Origin: RGIG1934 sp964492545 | Lineage (GTDB): Bacteria; Bacillota; Clostridia; Lachnospirales; Lachnospiraceae | DNA: 8,478 nt | Assembly: GCA_964492545.1 (NCBI GenBank) | Contig: CAZBKO010000100.1 | Span: forward strand, 1 to 8,478 | Reading direction: 5' to 3' | Shown: positions 1-6,281 of the stretch, piece by piece | Position numbering within the stretch: the stretch's first letter is position 1 | Layout of the letters: every line of letters begins with the position of its first letter | Notes under the pieces: generated by a model | The model's input: only the letters and a program-made list of their open reading frames with translations | The model's database searches: none | Told to the model about the DNA's origin: nothing | Translations under genes and position numbers: made by a program

Positions 1-418
1 TCTTAAGCACATTATATTTAGTCTCAAGGACTGCACTAATTATTTCTTTCGTGCTTGTTTTACCAACGCTTCCTGTAATACCAACCACCTTTATGTCGAA
101 TTGATTTCTATAAAATGCAGCTATATCCTTAATTGCCTGCAATGTTGATTTGACCTTAATATATGGTTTGTTAAAAGCTTTTTCCTCTTCTGTCAGTTCT
201 CTCTGCGTAAGTGTACATGCTGCACCCTTTTCAAATACCTGAGCAATAAAGCTATGACCATCAACCTTTTTGCCTTCAATTGGTATAAATAATGTTCCAT
301 CAGTAACTTTTCTACTATCAATTGCGACACTTTTCACTTCACTGTCCACAAATCCATGTGGCACTACAAGTTCACCGCCACAAGCTTTTGCTATATTTTC
401 TAATGTAAGATTCTTCAT
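1..418 (-). CDS. murF: MurF, UDP-N-acetylmuramoyl-tripeptide--D-alanyl-D-alanine ligase (N-terminal part, cut by window edge)
   Basis: This is the ATP-dependent cytoplasmic ligase that adds the D-Ala-D-Ala dipeptide to UDP-MurNAc-tripeptide, the last soluble step of peptidoglycan precursor synthesis. Only the first 139 codons are present; the gene runs off the left edge. The start MKNLTLENIAKACGGEL is typical of MurF. Residues 34-57 carry the DSR...GTLFIPIEGKKVDGHSFI block of the UDP-binding N-terminal domain. The ATP-binding P-loop GITGSVGKT is at 113-121. The 'SVGKT' form points to MurF rather than MurE, which usually has 'TNGKT'. The ATG at 418 overlaps the ddl stop codon by one base (TAATG). 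An AGAGG ribosome-binding site at 427-431 lies inside the last ddl codons, 8 nt away, so translation is probably coupled. The pairing with ddl fits the job, because Ddl makes MurF's substrate. Family assignment is firm, although the central and C-terminal domains are not visible. Confidence 0.93.
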   Translation of the reverse strand, partial: MKNLTLENIAKACGGELVVPHGFVDSEVKSVAIDSRKVTDGTLFIPIEGKKVDGHSFIAQVFEKGAACTLTQRELTEEEKAFNKPYIKVKSTLQAIKDIAAFYRNQFDIKVVGITGSVGKTSTKEIISAVLETKYNVLK

Positions 419-1461
419 TAATTAAACCTCTTTTCAGATTCCTTTATGAGTAATTCGCATAATTCAGGAAATGGTATTCCTACAACTGCGGCTTCCTGTG
501 GTAAAAGGCTTGTAGCCGTCATTCCGGGAAGTGTATTTGCCTCAAGAGCATAGATATTATTATTCTCATCAAGAAGGAAATCTATTCTAGAATATGAGCC
601 AAGTCTTAATACTCTTGCAGCCTTCTGAGCCGCCTGCTGCATTGCAGCTGCTGCACTTTCATCAACTTTTGCAGGACAAATCTCATCCGTCTTAGTTGCA
701 TCATATTTGTTAGTGTAATCATAAAATCCCTGCTTAGGAATAATCTCTATTACAGGAAGTGCCTTTCCTGCTATTACGCCAACAGAAAACTCTCTACCCT
801 TTATGTATTCTTCTATTATTATTTCATCTTCATACTTAAATGCTTCCTCAAGTCCGGCTTCATATTCATCTGCGCTCATTACAATGGAAACACCCACGCT
901 TGATCCTCCACAGCATGGCTTAACTACACAAGGAATTGAAATTCCATAATCTTCAAGCTTAGTCGATTCACCCTTTATAATCTTAACACCCTTAGGAGTT
1001 GGTACATTATTATACATAAATAATTCCTTGGTAATTCCCTTATCCATTGCCATTGCACTTCCAAGAGAGCCTGAACCGGTATACTTAATATCATGAAGAT
1101 CAAATGCTGCCTGAACCTTTCCGTTCTCACCATTTTCACCATGTAATGCCATAAATACAATATCGCTCATCTTACATAAGTCTAATACATTCTTACCAAA
1201 AAATCCTTCTCTTGACTCCTTCTTAGCATGTGCAAATTCATCAAGCTTATCAGAATATGATCTGATGTTGGCAATCTCATCTTCAACATTGTAATCTCCA
1301 TCAAATGGATCGCTCATATCTATTTTATCATTGCCACAATACACATCCAGTGCAATAGCATTATGTCCTTTACTTCTTAAAGCACTGCATACCATGCTTC
1401 CTGTCTTTATTGAGATTTCTCTCTCTGTACTGATTCCACCGCACAAAACAACTATATTCAT
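418..1461 (-). CDS. ddl: D-alanine--D-alanine ligase
   Basis: A cytoplasmic ATP-grasp enzyme of 347 aa that joins two D-alanines to make the peptidoglycan dipeptide. Seen in the protein: GGISTEREIS at 8-17, with Glu15 matching the catalytic Glu of E. coli DdlB; ALHGENGENG at 105-114; the ATP-binding KPCCGGSSVGVS at 181-192, with Ser188 matching the DdlB triad Ser; EEYIKGREFSVGV at 217-229; and the omega-loop FYDYTNKY at 246-253, whose Tyr is typical of D-Ala rather than D-Lac (VanA-type) ligases. The metal-binding block RIDF...LEANTLPGMT supplies Asp294, Glu307 and Asn309. It is longer than the roughly 306-aa DdlB, mainly through an acidic insert at about 42-95 between the first strands and the ALHG motif. 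The start is set by AAAGGA at 1472-1477, 10 nt upstream of the ATG. It has its own promoter in the recG-ddl gap and is coupled to murF. Confidence 0.95.
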   Translation of the reverse strand: MNIVVLCGGISTEREISIKTGSMVCSALRSKGHNAIALDVYCGNDKIDMSDPFDGDYNVEDEIANIRSYSDKLDEFAHAKKESREGFFGKNVLDLCKMSDIVFMALHGENGENGKVQAAFDLHDIKYTGSGSLGSAMAMDKGITKELFMYNNVPTPKGVKIIKGESTKLEDYGISIPCVVKPCCGGSSVGVSIVMSADEYEAGLEEAFKYEDEIIIEEYIKGREFSVGVIAGKALPVIEIIPKQGFYDYTNKYDATKTDEICPAKVDESAAAAMQQAAQKAARVLRLGSYSRIDFLLDENNNIYALEANTLPGMTATSLLPQEAAVVGIPFPELCELLIKESEKRFN

Positions 1462-1496
1462 TATTAATAATTCCTTTCTTAACTTTCTAATTAATT

Positions 1497-1524
1497 ACTA
1501 TAACACCTGTTTACATTTTGTCAA
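1497..1524 (-). promoter_or_regulatory. Strong sigma-A-type promoter for ddl-murF
   Basis: Read on the minus strand, TTGACA (1519-1524, perfect -35) is followed after 16 nt by TATAGT (1497-1502, 5/6 to TATAAT), with a TGn extension directly upstream of the -10 (1503-1505). The -35 abuts the recG stop codon at 1525-1527. Transcription would start near 1490, leaving a leader of about 28 nt before the ddl ATG. No terminator is visible between recG and ddl, so read-through from recG may add to this promoter. Confidence 0.8.
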
Positions 1525-3579
1525 TTATAGATTGATTTTATCCAGGGCATATCTTGTATATTTAGATATCTTTTCTGCCATAAATACTTCTTCATCATCA
1601 CGAACTGCCACCTTTTTCTCGTCTATGAGTTTTACAGCCTCAGATGCATTTTTTATCACTTCACTATCCTGATAAATATCGCCTAACCTAAATTCCATTT
1701 CACCACTTTGTCTTATTCCAAAGAAATCTCCGGCTCCTCTCATCTTTAAATCCTCCGAAGCAATATAGAACCCATCATTTGAAGTATTTAAAATGTTTAG
1801 CCTTTCCATGGTTTCCTGCTTATCTGAAGTGCTTAGAAATATGCAATAGGACTGTGCATCACCTCGACCCACTCTGCCTCTGAGCTGATGAAGGGCTGCG
1901 AGACCAAATCTCTCAGCATTTTCCACCATCATAACCGTTGCATTCGGCACATTTACGCCGACCTCTACTACAGTGGTTGATACAAGAATCTGTATTTCAT
2001 TTGCAGCAAATCTTTCCATAATATCATTCTTCAGTGCCGGTTTCATCTTACCATGAAGATATTCAACATTTATTGACGGTGGCAAAATATCTGACAAATT
2101 CTTTGCATAATCAACCACATTCTCTGCCTCGAGATTATCACTTTCCTCAACCATCGGACATATTACATATACCTGATGACCTTCCTCAACCTGCTGTTTC
2201 ATAAAATTATATGCCTTGCTTCTATAATCTTTTCCAACAACACAATTCTTAATCGGAAGTCTGTTTGCAGGCAGCTCATCAATAACAGATATATCCAATT
2301 CGCCATACAAAATTATTGCAAGTGTTCTGGGAATTGGTGTTGCACTCATTACCATTATATGAACATTTTCACCTTTGTCTGCAAGCATCTCTCTCTGACG
2401 AACACCAAATCTGTGCTGTTCATCTGTTATAACAAGTGCGAGATTTTTAAATATAACTTTATCCTGAATAAGAGCATGTGTTCCTATAACAATATCAGCA
2501 TATCCACATTCAATTGATTCGTAAGCATTTCGCTTCTCTTTAGCAGTCATTGAGCCATTTAACAGCACCGGATGGATACCAAGACCATACTTCTCATTCA
2601 TTTCCATAAAGGAAATATAGTGCTGTCTTGCAAGAACCTCTGTCGGTGCCATAAGTGCCCCCTGACCACCATTATCCGAAACAGCCATCAGGGCTAACAT
2701 AGCCAGGATAGTCTTGCCAGAACCAACATCTCCCTGTATTAATCTGTTCATTACAGTTTCACCCGATAAATCATTTTTAATTTCTTCCCATACCTTCTTC
2801 TGTGCATTAGTCAAGCTGTATGGAAGCTGTTCTATGAATATTTCCTCTTTCTCAAAGCCTGACACCTTGTGTGTATTTAGCTCAACCTCTTTTTTTTCTT
2901 TAAGATTTCTAAGTGTTGTTATAAATAGAAAAAATTCATCAAATACAAGTCTTTTTCTCGCCAGAATAAGACTTTCTTTATTCTTTGGAAAATGTATATT
3001 CATAAGTGCGTCCACATAGGAATACAAATTATACTTATCAATTATTGATTGTGGCAGGTACTCTCCATCAAATTTTCCCATATCAAATACAGATTTCACT
3101 GCCTTGATTACTGTTTTGTTACTAAGTCCTGCAGTAAGACCATACACCGGCTGCATCTCATCCATCTTATCCACATATTGCTGTGATGTAAATATTTCCG
3201 GCTGTTCAAGGGTTATAAACGAGCCCTTTCGATTAAGTCGTCCTCGCAAAATCACCCTATATCCGGGCTTTAGACTGTTTCTGAGAAATGGCATATTAAA
3301 CCATGTAACCTTCAATACATCATCCTGACCATCCTTGATATATCCTGTTACAATCTGTAAATTTCTTATCTTTTTTATTTCAAGTGTCTTAACTATAGTA
3401 CCTGCAATACTTACAACAGCTCTATTATCAATATCTTTAATATAAACCGGCTGCTCATATATATCATAGTTTCTTGGATAATTCATAAGCAAATCATCTG
3501 AATCTTTTATCCCAAGTTTTAAAAATAATTTTTCAGTTTTATCTCCAATTCCTTTAATATCACGAATATTCAATAACAT
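1525..3579 (-). CDS. recG: ATP-dependent DNA helicase RecG
   Basis: RecG is a superfamily 2 helicase that reverses stalled forks and branch-migrates Holliday and D-loop intermediates. Residues are numbered from the GTG one codon upstream (3582). The N-terminal wedge/OB region spans about 1-230 and includes the helix-hairpin-helix-like IKGIGDKTEKLFLKLGI. Helicase motifs follow: Walker A GDVGSGKT (284-291), TEVLARQH (314-321), DEQHRFG (387-393), MSATPIPRT (412-420), the STTVVEVGVNVP motif (535-546) and QLRGRVGRG (566-574). The TRG-type region DLKMRGAGDFFGIRQSG is at 611-627. Full length for the family. I start at the ATG at 3579 (684 aa) because AAGGA at 3586-3590 lies 6 nt from it but only 3 nt from the GTG. 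ddl follows after 63 bp. The SGNH hydrolase gene is divergent. No missing motif or frameshift was seen. Confidence 0.97.
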   Translation of the reverse strand: MLLNIRDIKGIGDKTEKLFLKLGIKDSDDLLMNYPRNYDIYEQPVYIKDIDNRAVVSIAGTIVKTLEIKKIRNLQIVTGYIKDGQDDVLKVTWFNMPFLRNSLKPGYRVILRGRLNRKGSFITLEQPEIFTSQQYVDKMDEMQPVYGLTAGLSNKTVIKAVKSVFDMGKFDGEYLPQSIIDKYNLYSYVDALMNIHFPKNKESLILARKRLVFDEFFLFITTLRNLKEKKEVELNTHKVSGFEKEEIFIEQLPYSLTNAQKKVWEEIKNDLSGETVMNRLIQGDVGSGKTILAMLALMAVSDNGGQGALMAPTEVLARQHYISFMEMNEKYGLGIHPVLLNGSMTAKEKRNAYESIECGYADIVIGTHALIQDKVIFKNLALVITDEQHRFGVRQREMLADKGENVHIMVMSATPIPRTLAIILYGELDISVIDELPANRLPIKNCVVGKDYRSKAYNFMKQQVEEGHQVYVICPMVEESDNLEAENVVDYAKNLSDILPPSINVEYLHGKMKPALKNDIMERFAANEIQILVSTTVVEVGVNVPNATVMMVENAERFGLAALHQLRGRVGRGDAQSYCIFLSTSDKQETMERLNILNTSNDGFYIASEDLKMRGAGDFFGIRQSGEMEFRLGDIYQDSEVIKNASEAVKLIDEKKVAVRDDEEVFMAEKISKYTRYALDKINL

Positions 3580-3585
3580 CACCTG

Positions 3586-3590
3586 TCCTT
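3586..3590 (-). promoter_or_regulatory. recG ribosome binding site (decides the start)
   Basis: AAGGA on the minus strand. It is 6 nt from the ATG at 3579 and only 3 nt from the in-frame GTG at 3582, so the ATG is the better initiation codon. Confidence 0.65.
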
Positions 3591-3617
3591 GCTTTTATCA
3601 TCTAATAATGATACCAT
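3589..3617 (+). promoter_or_regulatory. Weak candidate promoter for the SGNH hydrolase gene
   Basis: TTGCTT (3589-3594) and TACCAT (3612-3617) are spaced by 17 nt on the plus strand and match consensus only 3/6 and 4/6. This is the best pair in the short divergent gap, but it is poor and may not be the real promoter. It would interleave with the recG promoter. Confidence 0.25.
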
Positions 3618-3636
3618 ATTAAATGATTATTTTAAA
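3608..3636 (-). promoter_or_regulatory. Probable promoter for recG, extended -10
   Basis: On the minus strand TTTAAA (3631-3636, 4/6 to TTGACA) is followed after 17 nt by TATCAT (3608-3613, 5/6), preceded by the extended -10 motif TGG (3614-3616). The start would be near 3601, giving a leader of about 20 nt. The -35 overlaps the ribosome binding site of the divergent SGNH gene, so this intergenic region serves both genes. Confidence 0.55.
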
Positions 3637-3640
3637 GGAG
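3634..3640 (+). promoter_or_regulatory. SGNH hydrolase ribosome binding site (decides the start)
   Basis: AAAGGAG is 9 nt upstream of the ATG at 3650. The upstream in-frame ATG at 3623 lies before this site and has no Shine-Dalgarno sequence, so translation should begin at 3650. Confidence 0.85.
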
Positions 3641-3649
3641 ATAACAGTT

Positions 3650-4429
3650 ATGAGAAGACGAAAAAACAAATCAAAAATCTACATTATGGTTGCATCAATT
3701 ATCATTTTACTATTGATAATAGCAGTACTTATAAGTTCCAAGCGCAAATCCGGTGCTAAGGAACCGGCTTCAGATACTACCGCAGCAACTACTAAAGCTG
3801 AAGTAACAACCACAAACAAACCGGAAGAAACCACTACCACAGAGGACGTGGTCACTAATCCAAAGGATTTCTATAAAGACACTCTTTTTATTGGTGATTC
3901 CAGGACCGAAGGTCTTATGATGTACACCGATTTAGGTGAATATGCTACATTTTACAGTAAGGTAGGTCTTAACATCAGCAAAGCCATGGACGAAGCTTTT
4001 GTAGATATCGATGGTTCTAAGGTTACTATTTTGGATGCACTTAAAGCTAATCATTATTCTAAAATTTACATAATGCTTGGATTCAATGAACTTGGATGGC
4101 CAAATGATTACGTTTTTGTAGACAAATATCAAAGCTTTATTGAGTCAATTTCCAAACTTGAACCAGACGCTACCATTTACCTTGAATCTATACTTCACGT
4201 TACCGAAGAACATAGCAATTCAAATGATTATGAAAATAATCCACGAATCAATAAGTATAACAAGAATATCAAAGCTTTAGCTAATGGTAAAAATGTGAAA
4301 TATATTAACCTGAATCCTGCTTTTGATGATGAAAACAAAACATTAAAAAAGGATTCCACCACTGATGGAATCCATTTAAAAGCTGAATATTATGATACTT
4401 GGATGAATTATCTTATTCAACAGCAATAA
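3650..4429 (+). CDS. Membrane-anchored extracytoplasmic SGNH/GDSL-family hydrolase
   Basis: A 259-aa protein starting at the ATG behind a strong AAAGGAG. A basic N-terminus (MRRRKNKSK) precedes one hydrophobic segment at about 10-28, with no lipobox or clear cleavage site, so a type II membrane anchor is likely. A Thr/Glu-rich low-complexity linker (about 42-68) follows, typical of a wall-spanning spacer. The rest is an SGNH fold: IGDSRTEG with Ser84 as predicted nucleophile, Gly106 (block II), LGFNELG with Asn146 (block III), and DGIHL with Asp239 and His242 (block V). SGNH enzymes are esterases or acyl-transfer enzymes. Outside the membrane, a likely but unproven role is O-deacetylation or lipid/ester hydrolysis on a surface polymer. 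It is the only plus-strand gene here, divergent from recG and convergent with the LtaS-like gene, overlapping its 3' end by 17 bp. The exact substrate cannot be told from sequence. Confidence 0.82.
   Translation: MRRRKNKSKIYIMVASIIILLLIIAVLISSKRKSGAKEPASDTTAATTKAEVTTTNKPEETTTTEDVVTNPKDFYKDTLFIGDSRTEGLMMYTDLGEYATFYSKVGLNISKAMDEAFVDIDGSKVTILDALKANHYSKIYIMLGFNELGWPNDYVFVDKYQSFIESISKLEPDATIYLESILHVTEEHSNSNDYENNPRINKYNKNIKALANGKNVKYINLNPAFDDENKTLKKDSTTDGIHLKAEYYDTWMNYLIQQQ
4345..4373 (-). terminator. Intrinsic terminator of the asp23-fakA-LtaS-like operon, inside the SGNH coding region
   Basis: On the minus strand, arms GGATTCCA and TGGAATCC (4366-4373 and 4351-4358, perfect 8-bp stem) enclose a 7-nt loop (4359-4365) and are followed directly by six T (4345-4350). 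The hairpin begins 39 nt past the LtaS-like stop codon, a normal place for a terminator. On the plus strand the same bases are sense codons of the SGNH gene, including its catalytic DGIH block, and there is no T-run, so it should act only in the minus direction. Confidence 0.72.
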
Positions 4430-6260
4430 ACTGTTTCCAATTCATCTTCTTTCTTAAATCGAAAGTTTCTTTCATACTTCCCTCTAATGAGTTAGTGTCA
4501 TATAGCTTGCCCTTTGTGTCAACTGACACTGACAAGTTAGATGCTGGAAGTGTATGTCTTGTAGTAAATAACCATTTGTAATAATTAGATAACTTAATAT
4601 CCATCTTATTCATAACATATGGCATAATCATATCTGGTCCGAGATAATCCGTATCTTCTGTAATATAATCTGATTCTTCAAGATAATTGCTAAGTATCAG
4701 ACACTGTGTATTATATCTTCTGTAAGCGTTTAACTGCTCATCATCTGTATTAAAATACTCCAGATTCTTGGTTACATCATCACCGCTCTCAGTCTTGAGA
4801 TATGGCAAATGATCTCCATAGAATATAATGATGGTTGGTTCATCAAGTGTCTGTATATAATCATATACCTTCTTGAGCTGCTTATCTGCGTCATAGGCTC
4901 CCTGAGCATATGAACGTATCGTATCATTCTCATCATCTGAAAGCTTGCTTTCCTCTATATCTATATCATACTCAGAATACTTATCCGCTGGAAATGGCAT
5001 ATGCGCCTGAGCTGTTAAAACCATATAGAATAATTTTTCATCAGAAGGCTTGTCATTAAATACATCCATAATATGTTCAGCAACATAATCGTCACTGATT
5101 CTTCCACCTTTATTATATGAATCTGTAAGGTCCTTATCATACTCGACTTTGTCTACTCCAAAGTATTCATATACCTTCTCGCAGTTGAACAAGGATGGCT
5201 CCCATGTTGATGTTATTTGTGTCTTATATCCATTGTTATGAAGTTCTTTGATTACTGATGGTGAGTTAAAATACTTATCATCTCTATAAAGCTGCATGTA
5301 TGGTATATATCCTCTTGTAAAGAACTTGATGCTTCCGCTTGTCAGCATCTCATATTCCACATTAGAAGATATTCCTCCATAGGAAGGCGATATCATGTTA
5401 ATAAGCTTTCCCTGCTTCTTAAGCTTCTCGTAATTCTCTGCCACAGGCTTATTAAACTTTACATCATCAAGATAATCTATATCCCAAAATGACTCTGAAA
5501 ATATCATGATTATATTAGGCTGTCCAAATCCTCCAACCTGTTCTCCTGACATATCTACCTGTGCCAAAGCCTCTTCAAGCTCATCATTATCATATCCCTT
5601 AGGAATCTCAAGTCTGTTTTCTATATGCTGTCCGTATATTCCTGACAAAAATCCAAACTTAAAATAATACCCCATATTAGTAGTTGCGTAGCTATCCTGT
5701 CTTCCCTCAACATTAAAAAAGCATACCATAATTGGATTAGTAATTGCTTTTATAGGGAGAAAAATAATTATAAAGAACGCTATAGGAGCTGCTATAAATG
5801 TTGTTCTAAGCTTCCAATTCAGCTTTCTATAATCATATTTCTTACTGAACTTACATATCCATACAAAAGAGACTCCCAGTAAAATAACAAGCAATAAATA
5901 TCTTACTATAAGTCCCCATAGTGAATCTTTTAAAATACCCATAAATGTTCCGGTACTATTTAAAAATAAAACATCATTTAAAAATACAGGATCATCCGAA
6001 AGTGCTATCTTGACCTGGTCGACTATCAACAAAATAAACAGAAACGCTGATAAACCTATTGCACTTCTATATGTACTTCCAAGTACTCCGTATAAACATA
6101 TATATGCCAGCATTAGAATTATAAAGCAAAAAATGAATCCCGGTATCCAAGGAATTCTCGCGTATTCCACATTTGACAATATATAGAATACTTCCATCGC
6201 CAAATAAATCAGCGATGGAACTGCAAGAAATGATATTAATTTAACTTTCTTTTCATTCAT
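4413..6260 (-). CDS. LtaS-type phosphoglycerol transferase/sulfatase-superfamily membrane protein, divergent active site
   Basis: A 615-aa protein with five predicted membrane helices (about 9-28, 39-60, 67-86, 114-137, 152-173) and a large extracellular alkaline-phosphatase-superfamily domain, the layout of lipoteichoic acid synthases and related glycerol-phosphate transferases. Metal-site residues visible by comparison with S. aureus LtaS are Glu256 (IIMIFSES), Asp483 and His484 (YGDH); His420 (AQAHMPF) matches the substrate-binding His. The nucleophile position reads GGISSNVE, so Ser298 stands where LtaS has Thr300. The WNR block that binds glycerol phosphate in LtaS seems to read FNC (358-360). 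Catalysis is plausible, but the substrate may not be glycerol phosphate. The start has GAGG (6268-6271) 7 nt upstream. It is the last gene of the asp23-fakA operon, 21 bp behind fakA, and its 3' end overlaps the convergent SGNH gene. Alternatives are a modifier of wall polymer or exopolysaccharide. Confidence 0.82.
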   Translation of the reverse strand: MNEKKVKLISFLAVPSLIYLAMEVFYILSNVEYARIPWIPGFIFCFIILMLAYICLYGVLGSTYRSAIGLSAFLFILLIVDQVKIALSDDPVFLNDVLFLNSTGTFMGILKDSLWGLIVRYLLLVILLGVSFVWICKFSKKYDYRKLNWKLRTTFIAAPIAFFIIIFLPIKAITNPIMVCFFNVEGRQDSYATTNMGYYFKFGFLSGIYGQHIENRLEIPKGYDNDELEEALAQVDMSGEQVGGFGQPNIIMIFSESFWDIDYLDDVKFNKPVAENYEKLKKQGKLINMISPSYGGISSNVEYEMLTSGSIKFFTRGYIPYMQLYRDDKYFNSPSVIKELHNNGYKTQITSTWEPSLFNCEKVYEYFGVDKVEYDKDLTDSYNKGGRISDDYVAEHIMDVFNDKPSDEKLFYMVLTAQAHMPFPADKYSEYDIDIEESKLSDDENDTIRSYAQGAYDADKQLKKVYDYIQTLDEPTIIIFYGDHLPYLKTESGDDVTKNLEYFNTDDEQLNAYRRYNTQCLILSNYLEESDYITEDTDYLGPDMIMPYVMNKMDIKLSNYYKWLFTTRHTLPASNLSVSVDTKGKLYDTNSLEGSMKETFDLRKKMNWKQFIAVE

Positions 6261-6281
6261 GATAAAACCTCATTATCCTGC

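Noticed and set aside
1331..1672. Plus-strand open frame of 113 codons across the ddl start, ddl promoter and recG end
   Set aside because: Antisense to two certain genes, no ribosome binding site, no recognisable protein features; explained by the A+T-rich code of the opposite strand.
2176..3328. Three plus-strand open frames (2176-2517, 2714-3019, 3104-3328) opposite recG
   Set aside because: All lie within recG, which is intact with every helicase motif. Their Cys/Ile/Ser/Phe-rich composition is typical of antisense shadows.
3808..3852. Thr/Glu-rich stretch of the SGNH gene as a DNA repeat
   Set aside because: The codons are irregular and no exact DNA unit repeats. It is a low-complexity protein linker, noted under the gene.
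4461..4473. Small hairpin GAAAG-TTT-CTTTC as a terminator for the SGNH gene
   Set aside because: A five-base, A/T-rich stem with a three-base loop and no T-run on the plus strand; too weak to call.
4494..4530. Inverted repeat AGTGTCA/TGACACT in the 3' part of the LtaS-like gene
   Set aside because: The 23-base loop contains a competing partial arm, there is no T-run on either side, and the bases are ordinary codons; likely chance.
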